A stretch of DNA of 64,000 nucleotides from Reyranella sp. (GCF_017305915.1 NZ_JAFKJN010000016.1:186001-250000); one strand, 5' to 3'; counted from the stretch's first letter, positions 17,464-26,373 are shown. The notes: generated from the letters alone by a model not told the origin. A program made the numbers and translations.

Positions 17464-17922
17464 TCACTTGTTCAGGCCGGCGACCACGCGGTCGCCTATC
17501 TCTCCTTTGAGGTTTTCTGGGCCCCACTCCCGGACCGCAAAACCGGCAGGCCTATGCCTTTCCAGGCGGGCGATGATACGCCAATCGCTTACCCGGTAGC
17601 GCCACGGCCCCGCATAAGGACCGGTCAAGGCCTTTCCGAATTGGGTTGGGTTTTCCGAGCGTCCCCAATCTCTCCAACTCGCGCTGGGCACGCGAGTCGA
17701 ATTCAAATCTTCCAAGCGGACATTCCGCCGCCGCGCTACCTCTCCGATAGGCACCCGCTTCGCGGGCCGACGAAGACGACGCAACGCCACCTCGGCGTCC
17801 TCGATGTCATCGAGATGATCCTGAATCGCCCTTCGGGCGTGGAATTCCTTGGTGCGACCGGTGCGGCGAGCCAAGCGTTCGAGACGCTTTTCGACGGCAG
17901 GGGTCAGGCGAACGGCGAGCAT
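17464..17922 (-). pseudogene. Decayed relBE-type toxin-antitoxin locus, fused by a frameshift
   Basis: The open frame reads as an intact RelB-like antitoxin (MLAVRLTPAVEKRLERLARR, RTKEFHARRAIQDHLDDIED) running into pieces of a RelE toxin (FGKALTGPYAG, WRYRVSDWRIIARLER). An extra T near 17705-17707 explains the fusion: without it the antitoxin would end in TGA at about 72 residues, and an overlapping toxin ORF starting at 17723 would read MSAWKIEFDSRAQRELERLG in one frame. A further deletion then removes the middle of the toxin, and its last part (normally VLVVRVGHRREVY-like) is scrambled. The antitoxin half may still bind DNA; the toxin looks dead. It lies between the liv operon and a repeat. 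Confidence 0.75.
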
Positions 17923-17975
17923 TCCCTCAATACATCACTTGTCCGCCTCGGCGACCACGCCGGACCACGACGCGG

Positions 17976-18686
17976 TCAGACCTCGAGCCACTCCTTGCGC
18001 ACGCTGGCGGCAGCGGCGAGATCAGCCGGCGTGCCCTCGAACACGATCCGGCCGTGGCCCATGACGTAGAGGCGGCGCGAGATCTTGAGCGCGATGGTGA
18101 GCTTCTGCTCGACCAGCAGGATCGAGATGCCGCGGCGGGCGATCTCGTCGAGCAGGCGGGCGACCTGCTCGACCAGCTTGGGCGCCAGCCCCTCGGTCGG
18201 CTCGTCGATGATCACGAGATCGGGATCGCCCATCAGGGTGCGGCACATGGTGAGCATCTGCTGCTCGCCGCCCGACAGCACGCCCGCGGCATTGTCCTTG
18301 CGCTCGTCGAGGTTGGGGAACAGCGCGAACATGTCGTCGAAGCTCCAGCGGCCGAACTTGCCGGCGCGCTTCAGCCCGAGCTCGAGGTTCTGCCGCACCG
18401 TGAGCCCGGGAAAGATCTGGCGATCCTCCGGCACATAGCCCAGCCCGGCATGGGCGATCTGGTCGGGCCGCAGCCCAATGATCGGCTGGCCCTTGAAGCG
18501 CACCGCGCCGACCGGCTGGACCAGCCCCATGATCGCCTTGCAGGTGGTCGAACGACCGACGCCGTTGCGGCCCAGCAGGCTCACGATCTCGCCCTGCCCG
18601 ATCGCGAGGTCGACGCCCTGCAGGATGTGGCTCTTGCCGTAGAAGGCGTGCAGGCCCCTCACCTCAAGCATCTTGGCCTCGAGCAT
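17976..18686 (-). CDS. livF: Branched-chain amino acid-type ABC transporter ATP-binding protein LivF
   Basis: The 236-residue ATPase has the LivF pattern: LHAFYGKSHILQGVDL, signature LSGGEQQML, Walker B LVIIDEPTEGLAP and the H-loop region LLVEQ. The Walker A motif reads GRNGVGRST, so the usual lysine is Arg 45. This is unusual and may weaken ATP hydrolysis. It is the last gene of livKHMGF; the ATG at 18686 overlaps the livG stop by one base. An internal ATG five codons later (MLEVRGLHAFYG) is also possible. Confidence 0.9.
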   Translation of the reverse strand: MLEAKMLEVRGLHAFYGKSHILQGVDLAIGQGEIVSLLGRNGVGRSTTCKAIMGLVQPVGAVRFKGQPIIGLRPDQIAHAGLGYVPEDRQIFPGLTVRQNLELGLKRAGKFGRWSFDDMFALFPNLDERKDNAAGVLSGGEQQMLTMCRTLMGDPDLVIIDEPTEGLAPKLVEQVARLLDEIARRGISILLVEQKLTIALKISRRLYVMGHGRIVFEGTPADLAAAASVRKEWLEV

Positions 18687-19435
18687 CAGGCGGCCTCGCT
18701 GCCGAGATAGGCTTCCTGGACCGCCGGATTGGCGCGGATCTCGGCCGGCGGGCCGGAGGCGATGACCTCACCATAGACCAGCACGGTGATGATGTCGGCG
18801 AGGCCGAACACCACGCTCATGTCGTGCTCGACCATCAGCAGGGTCTTGCCTTCCGACACGGCGCGGATCAGCCGCACCGCCTGCTCGGTCTCGCTGTGGC
18901 TCATGCCCGAGGTCGGCTCGTCGAGCAGGATGATGTCGGCGCCGCCGGCCACGGTGATGCCGATCTCGAGCGCCCGCTGCTCGGCGTAGGACAAGAGCCC
19001 CGCCGGCACGTTGCGGCGGTCCTGCAGGCCGAGCCGCTCCAGCATCCGGTCGGCCTCCTCGTTCAGCGCCCGCTCAGCCCCCAGCAGGTTCCAGAACGAG
19101 TAGCGGTAGCCGCGCGCCCACAGGAGCCCGCAGCGGATGTTCTCGAACACCGACAGCCGCGGGAAGATCGAGGTGATCTGGAAGCTGCGCGACAGGCCGA
19201 GCCGGTTGATCTGGTGCGGCGGCAGCCCGTCGATCGCCTGGCCGTTGATCTCGATGGTGCCCGAGGTGACCGGAAAGCGCCCGCTGATCAGGTTGAACAG
19301 CGTCGTCTTGCCGGCGCCGTTGGGGCCGATCATGGCATGGCGCTCGCCGCGCGGGATGGCGAGGTCGACGCCGCGGATGATCTTGGTGCGGCCGAAGCTC
19401 TTCTCGACGCCGCGGAGCGCGATCGCGTTGCTCAT
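18686..19435 (-). CDS. livG: Branched-chain amino acid-type ABC transporter ATP-binding protein LivG
   Basis: The 249-residue ATPase has Walker A GPNGAGKTT, SRSFQITSIFPRLSVFENI, the signature region LLSYAEQRALEIG, Walker B IILLDEPTSGMS and LLMVEHDMSVVF. These are typical of LivG proteins and intact. The start ATG at 19435 overlaps the livM stop (ATGA), and its own stop overlaps livF. With LivF it powers the permease pair LivH/LivM. Confidence 0.92.
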   Translation of the reverse strand: MSNAIALRGVEKSFGRTKIIRGVDLAIPRGERHAMIGPNGAGKTTLFNLISGRFPVTSGTIEINGQAIDGLPPHQINRLGLSRSFQITSIFPRLSVFENIRCGLLWARGYRYSFWNLLGAERALNEEADRMLERLGLQDRRNVPAGLLSYAEQRALEIGITVAGGADIILLDEPTSGMSHSETEQAVRLIRAVSEGKTLLMVEHDMSVVFGLADIITVLVYGEVIASGPPAEIRANPAVQEAYLGSEAA

Positions 19436-20754
19436 ACCGGCAAGCCCCGCGCCTTGGCTTCTTCGATCAGCGCGTCCCAACGCACCCGGAAGACACGCGC
19501 CTCGCGGCGCAGCCACAGCCCGCCGCCGATCAGCATCACCGCGCCGGTCGCCCACGGCAGCGCGCTGTGCGGGTCGATCGCCTGGCCGCCGATCGCCAGC
19601 GACTTGTTCTGCGCCGCGCCGATCGTGGTGAGCTGCGCCAGCTCGACCAGGGTGACGAAGCCCAGCACGCTCAAGAGGCCGGGCGGCAGGATGCGGGCAT
19701 AGGGCACGACCAGCTCGCCGAGCCGGCCGATGCGCGCGATCGGCTCGTGGCGCGCGACAATGCCCATGATCCCGCCGGGCGCGAACATCACCATGACGAT
19801 GAACAGCCCGCCGACATAGAGCAGCCAGGCATTGCTGATCAGGCTGACGCCGCTCTGCAGCAGCACGACCACGACGGTGCCGAGGAACGGCCCGAGGAAG
19901 CTGCCGGCGCCGCCGATATAGGTCGCCAGCAACGCCGTCGCCGACTTGGCGGCGGCGACGGTGTCGAAGGTGACGATCTCGTAGACCAGCACGTAGAGCG
20001 CGCCGCCGATGCCGGCGAAGAAGCCTGACAGGGTGAACTGGTAGAAGCGGATCATGCGCGGGTCGTAGCCGACGAACTGGGTGCGCTCGAAGTTGTCGCG
20101 CTGGGCATTGGCCATGCGGCCGAGCGGCGTCTGGGTCTGCAGCCGCATCAGCACGGTCGCGATCGCGACCCACGCCACGATCAGGCAATAGACCTGCCAC
20201 GACGAGCTGTAGTCGACGCCGACCAGGCTGGTGCCGACCATGCGGTCGGTGGGAATGCCGCCCTCGCCGCCGAAGAAGCCCATGAACATCAGGGCGCAGG
20301 CGGCGACCAGCTCGCCCAGGCCCATGGTGATCATGGCGAAGGCTGTCGCGCGCTGCTTGGTGACGACGTAGCCGAACGCCGCGCCGAACACGAGCCCGCC
20401 CAGGCCGCCGACCAGCGGCACCAGCTCGACCGGCAGCCACAGCGTGCCGGCCTTGACCGCGTTGAGCGCGTGCGCGGTGCAGTAGCCGCCCAGGCCGAAC
20501 AGGATGGCGTGGCCGAACGACAGCAGCCCGGTCTGCCCCATCAGCATGTTGAAAGAGAGCGCAAAGACCGACATCAGGCCGATCTCGCTCAGCATGGTCA
20601 GCACGAAGCCTGAATGGCGGCCCTTGGTCCAATCGAAGAACAGCCACGGCAGCAACAGCGCGATCGCGATCGCCGCGAGCCACGGCCAGTGGCGGCGCAG
20701 CAGCCCCGGCGCGCGTACCGTAGCGATCGGCGTCGAGGTGGTTTCGGCGCTCAT
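19432..20754 (-). CDS. livM: Branched-chain amino acid-type ABC transporter permease LivM
   Basis: The 440-residue inner-membrane permease shows LSFNMLMGQTGLLSFGHA and ITMGLGELVAACALMF, and the coupling-loop region RDNFERTQFVGYDPRMIRFY before the last helices with ATYIGGAGSFLGPFLG. It is longer than many LivM proteins (about 320-350), because a C-terminal extension holds two more hydrophobic segments around ALPWATGAVMLIGGGLWL. It overlaps livG and livH by four bases each (ATGA). Confidence 0.9.
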   Translation of the reverse strand: MSAETTSTPIATVRAPGLLRRHWPWLAAIAIALLLPWLFFDWTKGRHSGFVLTMLSEIGLMSVFALSFNMLMGQTGLLSFGHAILFGLGGYCTAHALNAVKAGTLWLPVELVPLVGGLGGLVFGAAFGYVVTKQRATAFAMITMGLGELVAACALMFMGFFGGEGGIPTDRMVGTSLVGVDYSSSWQVYCLIVAWVAIATVLMRLQTQTPLGRMANAQRDNFERTQFVGYDPRMIRFYQFTLSGFFAGIGGALYVLVYEIVTFDTVAAAKSATALLATYIGGAGSFLGPFLGTVVVVLLQSGVSLISNAWLLYVGGLFIVMVMFAPGGIMGIVARHEPIARIGRLGELVVPYARILPPGLLSVLGFVTLVELAQLTTIGAAQNKSLAIGGQAIDPHSALPWATGAVMLIGGGLWLRREARVFRVRWDALIEEAKARGLPV

Positions 20755-21698
20755 GTGTCGCGCGTCCCCATCAGGCCGCGCGGCTTGAACACCAGGATCA
20801 GCACCAGCAGCAGGAACGGCAGCAGCGCGCCGATGCGCGGCAGCGGCACGGTCAGCACCTCGTGGAACGGCGTCGCCGAGGTGACCGTGACGCCGAACTG
20901 CTTCAACAGGTCGGCCGGCGAATAGTCGAGCACCACGGCGAAGGTCTGGATCAGGCCCATCAGCAGCGAGGCGATGAAGCAGCCGGTCAGCGAGCCCAGC
21001 CCGCCGAACACCACGACCACGAACACGATCGGCCCCATGGTGAAGGCCATGGCGGGCTCGGTGACCTGGTAGTTGCCGCCGATCACGCCGGCCAGCCCAG
21101 CAAGCGCGGTGCCGGCGGCGAAGACGATGGTGAACACGCGCGGCACGTTGTGGCCGAGCGCGCCCACCATGTCGGGATGGGTGAGCGCCGCCTGGATCAC
21201 CAGGCCGATGCGGGTGCGCGTCAGCCCGAGCCAGATCGCGCCGAACATCAAGAGCGAGATCAGCAGCATGAAGGCCCGGTAGGCCGGGAAGTGCGTGCCG
21301 TAGATGCTGAACAGCGGGAAGTCGAGGCCGGCCGGCACCCGATAGGGCACCGGCAGCAGGCCCCAGGTCATCTGCACCACCTTCTCGATGATCAGCGCCA
21401 GGCCGAAGGTGAAGAGCAGCTCGGCGATGTGGCCGTTGCGATGCACGCGGCGCAGCCCGTACATCTCGATCGCCGCGCCGAGCAGCCCGCACAGCAGCGG
21501 CGCGATCACCAGCGCCGGCCAGAAGCCGATATGCTGGCTGAGGGTGAAGGCGAAGTACGCGCCCAGCATGTAGGCGCTGGCATGGGCGAAGTTCAGCACG
21601 CCCATCATGCTGAGGATGAGCGTCAGCCCGCTCGCCAGCATGAACAGCAGCATGCCGTAGACCAGCCCGTTGAGCAGCGAGACGAGGAAGACTTCCAT
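20751..21698 (-). CDS. livH: Branched-chain amino acid-type ABC transporter permease LivH
   Basis: The 315-residue permease has about eight helices. LLNGLVYGMLLFMLASGLTL and SMMGVLNFAHASAYMLGAY are the classic LivH opening, and the coupling region RTRIGLVIQAALTHPDM and VFGGLGSLTGCF follow. It forms the translocation path with LivM. It overlaps livM by ATGA. A 172-base gap with a palindromic repeat separates it from livK upstream, so the repeat may trim the transcript and raise livK levels relative to the membrane genes. Confidence 0.92.
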   Translation of the reverse strand: MEVFLVSLLNGLVYGMLLFMLASGLTLILSMMGVLNFAHASAYMLGAYFAFTLSQHIGFWPALVIAPLLCGLLGAAIEMYGLRRVHRNGHIAELLFTFGLALIIEKVVQMTWGLLPVPYRVPAGLDFPLFSIYGTHFPAYRAFMLLISLLMFGAIWLGLTRTRIGLVIQAALTHPDMVGALGHNVPRVFTIVFAAGTALAGLAGVIGGNYQVTEPAMAFTMGPIVFVVVVFGGLGSLTGCFIASLLMGLIQTFAVVLDYSPADLLKQFGVTVTSATPFHEVLTVPLPRIGALLPFLLLVLILVFKPRGLMGTRDT

Positions 21699-21717
21699 CG
21701 GGCTAGCCTCCTACTCC

Positions 21718-21858
21718 GTCGTCCCGAGCGAAGCGGCGCGTAGCGCCGCGCAGTCGAGGGACCTCCTCTTCACAGAAAAGGTCCCTCCACTTCGCCTCGC
21801 TGAAGCCGCTTTCGCCGTCGGAGCGGCGAAACGGCGACTCGGCTCCGGTCGGGACGAC
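21718..21858. repeat. Large inverted repeat related to family A between livK and livH
   Basis: The ends carry GTCGTCCCGAGC and GTCGGGACGAC arms, and the centre holds a second inverted pair GAGGGACC/GGTCCCTC at about 21757-21786. It resembles an expanded version of the 66-base palindromes at 17382 and 60535. It lies inside the liv operon. Confidence 0.75.
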
Positions 21859-21870
21859 GGGGGCACCGAA

Positions 21871-23112
21871 CTAGCTCTTGGGCCGCTGCATCTTGCAGGT
21901 GGTGGGCTGCTCGATGTCCTTGGCCTGGACGGTGGCGGCGGTCGCCCAGCCGAGGCCGGTCTTCTCGGAATCGTACTTCACGCCCTTCTTGAAGATGCCG
22001 ACGAAGTACGGGCCGATGATCTGGTGGTCGTCCTTGCGCATCCGGATCTCGAAGCCGAGGAAGTCCTTGATCTTCAGGTCCTCCAGCGCATACGCGACCT
22101 TGGTCGGATCGGCCGAGCCCGCCTTGTTGATGCCGGCGGCCAGGAACTCGAAGATGGTGCGGAAGCCCGCGGCGTAGAAGTCGAACGGGAACTTGGCCCG
22201 GAACTCCTTGGTCCAGGCTTCGGCCTCGGCGTTGCCGATCTCGGGCGCGATGTTCTCGTTGAACGCCTGGACCGAATAGACCTTGCCGTCGCCGCCCGGG
22301 CCGATCGCCACGGCGCCGCCGGCGAGATGGGCGTACATCGTGTAGTAGCGCAGGTCGACGCCGGCATCGATGCCCGCCTTGATCAGCAGGTTCATGTCGG
22401 GGCCCCAGTTGCCGGTAAGCAGCGCCTGCGCGCCCGACGCCTTGATCTTGGTGACGTAAGGCGCGAAGTCCTTGACCTTGCCGAGCGGGATCAGCTCGTC
22501 GCCGACCACCTGGACGTCGGGCCGGAGCTTCGCAAGGAAGGTCTTGACGTCGCGCTGGACCGACTGGCCGAACAGGTAGTCCTGGTTCAGCAGGTAGACC
22601 TTGGCGACGTCCTTGGGCAGCGCCTGCACCATCACCGCGGCCTTCTCGGCGGCGTGGGCGTCGAAGCGGTAGTGCCAGAAGCTGCACTGCTCGTTGGTGA
22701 GCTCGGTCGCGACCGCGCCGCAGTTAATGTAGATGATGCGGTTGTCGGGGTTGCGCGCGTTGTGCTTGTTGACGCCGTCGATCAGCGCGGCGGCGATGTT
22801 GGAGCCGCTGCACTGCATGATGAACGGCATGTTCTGGTCGGTCGCGCTCTTGAGCGCGATCAGCGCGTCGGACGGCTGGGACTTGTTGTCGAACGGCACC
22901 AGCTCGAACTTCTTGCCGAGCGCGCCGCCCTTCGAATTGATGTAGTCGAGGATGTAGTTCATCTGCTTGAGGTTGGCGTCGCCGACCTGCGCGAACGGAC
23001 CCGACAGCGGGTCGGTGTAGGCGATCTTGATGGTGCCTTGGGCGAAGGCCGGACCGATCGACGCGGTCGCGAGCGCGGCGAGCGCCAGGCGCGCCAGAAT
23101 GGTCTTGAGCAT
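21871..23112 (-). CDS. livK: Branched-chain amino acid-type ABC transporter substrate-binding protein LivK
   Basis: The 413-residue protein has a signal peptide ending at FAQ and a periplasmic-binding fold: IKIAYTDPLSGPFAQVG at the start, MQCSGSNIAAALIDG and VYLLNQDYLFGQSV in the middle. The ligand could be a branched-chain amino acid, another amino acid, urea or an aromatic acid; this family is broad and the sequence does not decide. It is the first gene of the liv operon. The 273 bases upstream are mostly a repeat mosaic. Confidence 0.9.
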   Translation of the reverse strand: MLKTILARLALAALATASIGPAFAQGTIKIAYTDPLSGPFAQVGDANLKQMNYILDYINSKGGALGKKFELVPFDNKSQPSDALIALKSATDQNMPFIMQCSGSNIAAALIDGVNKHNARNPDNRIIYINCGAVATELTNEQCSFWHYRFDAHAAEKAAVMVQALPKDVAKVYLLNQDYLFGQSVQRDVKTFLAKLRPDVQVVGDELIPLGKVKDFAPYVTKIKASGAQALLTGNWGPDMNLLIKAGIDAGVDLRYYTMYAHLAGGAVAIGPGGDGKVYSVQAFNENIAPEIGNAEAEAWTKEFRAKFPFDFYAAGFRTIFEFLAAGINKAGSADPTKVAYALEDLKIKDFLGFEIRMRKDDHQIIGPYFVGIFKKGVKYDSEKTGLGWATAATVQAKDIEQPTTCKMQRPKS

Positions 23113-23218
23113 CGTTTCCTCCCGAGGAAGCGCTATTCGGAGTTTGCCGACGCAACGCTTACGGACGCGACGCTACGACACCGACGCTAACACCCGCGGT
23201 CGAGCAAGCCTAGCCCAC

Positions 23219-23385
23219 GCTTTCCTCCCCATTCATACGGGGAGGAAAGCGTCACCACTTTCGCGCGAAGCGCGATAGTGGCCTATCCGCGACGGAGGGG
23301 GGCTTGGGCAGCAACACGACTGCGGCTCATGACCCCTCCGCGCGTAAGACGCGGGGCACCTCCCCATATGAATGGGGAGGAAAGC
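23219..23385. repeat. Mosaic inverted-repeat element, family B (copy 1)
   Basis: The element opens with a perfect 12-base arm hairpin (GCTTTCCTCCCC, loop of eight) at 23219-23250, continues with a second hairpin at 23254-23281 (CCACTTTCGCGC arms, imperfect), and closes with a CCTCCCCAT/ATGGGGAGG hairpin ending against the acuI stop codon. Its right end recurs at 26242-26325. It fills the gap between livK and acuI. Confidence 0.75.
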
Positions 23386-24375
23386 CTAGCGATTGACGTC
23401 GACGACCACCCGGCCGCGGATTTCGCCCTTCAAGATTCGCGGCGCGAGGCCCGCGAGGTCGCCCAGCCCCGCATCGCTGACCGTCGAATCGAGCTTGTCG
23501 AGCAGCAGATCCGAGCCGAGCCGCCGCCATGCCTCCTCGCGCGGCGCCTTGGGCAGCATCACCGAATCGATGCCGTACATCGACACGCCGCGCAGGATGA
23601 AGGGCAGGATCGAGCCGGGGAACGCCGGCCCGCCGGCCAGGCCGCAGACCGCCGCCGCGCCGCCGTACTTCACCTGGGCGAGCGCACGGGCCAGCATCAC
23701 GCCGGATACGGTGTCGACGACGCCGGCATAGCGCTCCGACAGCAGCGGCCGGTCCGGCGCCTCGGTCAGCTCCCGGCGCTCGACGATCGTCGCCGCGCCC
23801 AGGGCCTTGAGATACTCGGCCTCCTGCGGTCGGCCGGTGGCGGCGACGACCTGATAGCCGAGCTTGGCCAGGATCGCGACGGCGACCGACCCGACGCCGC
23901 CGGCGGCGCCGGTCACCAGCACCTCGCCCGACGCGGGGCGCACGCCGTGCTTCTCCAGCGCCAGCACGCACAGCATCGAGGTGTAGCCCGCCGTGCCGAT
24001 CGCCATAGCGCGCTTGGTCGAGATCGAGGCCGGCAGCTTGACCAGCCAGTCGCCCTTCACCCGCGCCTTGGTGGCGTAGCCGCCCCAGTGCAGCTCGCCG
24101 ACCCGCCAGCCGTTCAGCACCACCTTGTCGCCGGGTTTGAAGCTTGCGTTGTCCGACGCCTCGACCGTGCCCGCGAGATCGATGCCGCCGACATGCGGCC
24201 AGGCCTTCACCAGCCCGCCGCCCGAGGTCAGCACCAGCCCGTCCTTGTAGTTCAGCGTCGAGTACTCGACCGCGACCGTGACGTCGCCGGCCGGCAGCCG
24301 GCTGTCGTCGAGCGTCTCGATCGCGCCGCTCACCTTGCGGTCGGCTTGCGTCAGCACCAGCGCGCGAAATGACAT
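23386..24375 (-). CDS. acuI: Acrylyl-CoA reductase AcuI / YhdH-family quinone oxidoreductase
   Basis: The 329-residue MDR-superfamily protein has YSTLNYKDGLVLTSGG and GGIDLAGTVEAS at the start, the NADPH site VTGAAGGVGSVAVA, and RWRxG-like GWRVGELHWGGYA. AcuI reduces acryloyl-CoA to propionyl-CoA with NADPH. No catalytic zinc ligands are seen, as expected for this subgroup. AAGGAG lies six bases before the ATG at 24375, so this start is preferred over the ATG at 24381. It follows the hydrolase gene by 11 bases and is likely co-transcribed. Confidence 0.85.
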   Translation of the reverse strand: MSFRALVLTQADRKVSGAIETLDDSRLPAGDVTVAVEYSTLNYKDGLVLTSGGGLVKAWPHVGGIDLAGTVEASDNASFKPGDKVVLNGWRVGELHWGGYATKARVKGDWLVKLPASISTKRAMAIGTAGYTSMLCVLALEKHGVRPASGEVLVTGAAGGVGSVAVAILAKLGYQVVAATGRPQEAEYLKALGAATIVERRELTEAPDRPLLSERYAGVVDTVSGVMLARALAQVKYGGAAAVCGLAGGPAFPGSILPFILRGVSMYGIDSVMLPKAPREEAWRRLGSDLLLDKLDSTVSDAGLGDLAGLAPRILKGEIRGRVVVDVNR

Positions 24376-24386
24376 TCCCATCTCCT

Positions 24387-25184
24387 TCAATCTTTCAGTG
24401 TGCCGTCGAGGAACGCCCGTACCTGCTGGGCGGCATCCCGGGTCGCGGCCTCGTTGTATTCGAGCCGATGGCCCTGCACCGTCACTCCGCCCGGTATGAT
24501 GCTCAGGTCGGCGATATCGAAGCCGTGATGCGCGCCGGGATAGACGACCAGCTTCACGTTGGACCGATCGCCCGATTGGCGCACCACTGGGATCACGCTC
24601 TTCCCGGCCGCCATGTCGGTGCAGTCGCTCGCCAGCGTCCAGTCGTCGAGCGCGCCGACCAGGATCAACATCGGCACGGTCATGAGGCCCGAGCTGCCGG
24701 AGCATTCCGGATAGAAGGCAACGCCCGCGCGAAACTTGTCCGGGTAAAGGCGCGCGATCGCCGAGCCCTGCTCCAGATCGGCCAGGGTCGAGCTGCCCCC
24801 GAAGGAAAATCCGATGAGCGCAACCGCGTTGGCGCGCACTTGCGGCAGCTCGGCGAGGTAGCGCAGGCCTTCGAACGCATCGCCGGCCTGCTCCTTGGCG
24901 ACATTGCCCTGCCCATGGCGGCCGCGCGGGCTGAAACTGTCGATCGCGAAGGCGACATAGCTCCAACGGCTTAGCCGGTTGGCCCACGACAGCATCTGGG
25001 CATGAAAACCGCCGCTGCCATGCAGCAGCACCGCCGCCGGAAACGGCCCCTTCCCGGCCGGCTTCGCGAGATAGCCGATCAGCGTGGCGTTGCCCGATTT
25101 GAAGTGCACGAACTCGCCCGCCTCCGCGCGGGCCGCGAGCGCGAGCACCATCAAAGCAGCAAGGAGAGAGCGGACGAGCGTCAC
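24387..25184 (-). CDS. Secreted dienelactone hydrolase-like alpha/beta hydrolase
   Basis: The 265-residue protein has a signal peptide (cleavage near ARAEA) and an alpha/beta-hydrolase fold: AVLLHGSGGF near the oxyanion hole, GFSFGGSS with the nucleophile Ser, GALDDWT with the acid, and GAHHGFD with the catalytic His. The signal peptide is unusual for true dienelactone hydrolases, which are cytoplasmic, so the substrate is more likely an extracellular ester or lactone. It is the first gene of a two-gene unit with acuI. Confidence 0.8.
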   Translation of the reverse strand: MTLVRSLLAALMVLALAARAEAGEFVHFKSGNATLIGYLAKPAGKGPFPAAVLLHGSGGFHAQMLSWANRLSRWSYVAFAIDSFSPRGRHGQGNVAKEQAGDAFEGLRYLAELPQVRANAVALIGFSFGGSSTLADLEQGSAIARLYPDKFRAGVAFYPECSGSSGLMTVPMLILVGALDDWTLASDCTDMAAGKSVIPVVRQSGDRSNVKLVVYPGAHHGFDIADLSIIPGGVTVQGHRLEYNEAATRDAAQQVRAFLDGTLKD

Positions 25185-25315
25185 GCCGGGGAGCGTATCA
25201 GCCGGCCCACCGGCCGGCGACCTCGGCAGGCGCGTTCCGCAATACGGACTTCATCCACTTTGGGCAGGCGATCGCCGAATAGGAGCGTAGGCTACGGCCC
25301 GTGGAGGATTCGCCC

Positions 25316-26152
25316 ATGAGCTACCAGACGATCGAAGTTCGCAAGCTCACGCCGACCATCGGTGCCGAGATCTTCGGCGTCGATCTCGCCCAGCCGCTGG
25401 GCAACCAGCAGTTCCAGGAAGTGCACGACGCGCTGATGGACAACCTGGTGATCTTCTTCCGCGACCAGAAGATATCGATCGACCAGCACAAGGACTTCGG
25501 CCGCCGCTTCGGCCCGCTGCACGTCCATCCCAACGCGCCGATCACCTTCGCCGAGCATCCCGAGATCCTGGTGATCAAGGCCGACGAGAAGTCCAAGCAC
25601 GTCGCCGGCGAGGAATGGCACTCCGACGTCTCGTGCGACGTCGAACCGCCGATGGGCTCGATCCTCTATCTCACCGAGGTGCCGCCCGACGGCGGCGGCG
25701 ACACGCTGTTCGCCAACATGTACCGCGCCTACGAGACGCTCTCCGAGCCGATCAGGAAGCTGCTGCAGGGCCTGACCGCGCTGCACGACAGCTCGAAGGC
25801 GCATTACTACCGGGTCAAGGCGACCGACCGCGACGAGATGAAGTTCCCCAACGCCGAGCATCCGATCGTGCGCACCCATCCGGTGACCGGCCGCCAGGGG
25901 CTGTACGTCAATCGCGGTTTCACCTTGCGCATCCCGCAGCTCCGCAAGCACGAGAGCGACGCGCTGCTCGAGATGCTCTATCGCCACGTCGAGACGCCGG
26001 AGTTCCAGTGCCGCTTCAAGTGGCAGCCCAACTCGATCGCGTTCTGGGACAACCGCTGCGTTCAGCACCACGCGATGTTCGACTACTTCCCGCACCGCCG
26101 GTACGGCCATCGCGTGACGGTCTGCGGCGACAAGCCGTTCTATCGGGCTTGA
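25316..26152 (+). CDS. TauD/TfdA-family Fe(II)/2-oxoglutarate dioxygenase
   Basis: The 278-residue protein carries the TauD fold: IGAEIFGVDLAQPL at the start, EEWHSDVSC with the His-x-Asp iron ligands, GGGDTLFANM, and the late His in HHAMFDYFPHRRYGHR with the 2-oxoglutarate Arg. Members split sulfonates or oxidise other acids; the substrate is unknown. The ATG at 25316 follows GGAGG at eight bases, so the upstream GTG at 25301 is rejected. It is divergent from the hydrolase/acuI pair. A second TauD-like gene lies at 56814. Confidence 0.88.
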   Translation: MSYQTIEVRKLTPTIGAEIFGVDLAQPLGNQQFQEVHDALMDNLVIFFRDQKISIDQHKDFGRRFGPLHVHPNAPITFAEHPEILVIKADEKSKHVAGEEWHSDVSCDVEPPMGSILYLTEVPPDGGGDTLFANMYRAYETLSEPIRKLLQGLTALHDSSKAHYYRVKATDRDEMKFPNAEHPIVRTHPVTGRQGLYVNRGFTLRIPQLRKHESDALLEMLYRHVETPEFQCRFKWQPNSIAFWDNRCVQHHAMFDYFPHRRYGHRVTVCGDKPFYRA

Positions 26153-26157
26153 GCCTT

Positions 26158-26188
26158 CTTCCCTTTGCCGGAGTCCGGCAAGGGGAAG
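26158..26188 (+). terminator. Long 15-bp hairpin just after the TauD gene
   Basis: CTTCCCTTTGCCGGA pairs with its complement across a single base (one G-T pair), starting five bases after the stop. A second hairpin, CCCTCGT/ACGAGGG, follows at 26191-26207. There is no clear T-run, so this is a terminator-like or transcript-stabilising structure. Confidence 0.5.
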
Positions 26189-26241
26189 TGCCCTCGTCTC
26201 ACGAGGGCGATGGGGTCGGGAGCCGCATACTGAGGCCCATG

Positions 26242-26325
26242 CCCCCTCCGTCGCCAACGCGTTTTTTCGAACTCCGTTCGAAAAGCGCGCGGACGGCAAC
26301 ACCTCCCCATATGAATGGGGAGGAA
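26242..26325. repeat. Half-copy of family B repeat
   Basis: It contains the CCCCTCCG... region and ends in the same CCTCCCCAT/ATGGGGAGG hairpin (26302-26323) that ends the element at 23219-23385. The middle differs and holds a TTTTTTCGAAC/GTTCGAAAA hairpin. It lies just upstream of ygfZ. Confidence 0.65.
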
Positions 26326-26373
26326 TAGGATCGCCGGCTTGCCAATGGACGCCGCACGCCCCAATTCTTGGGC

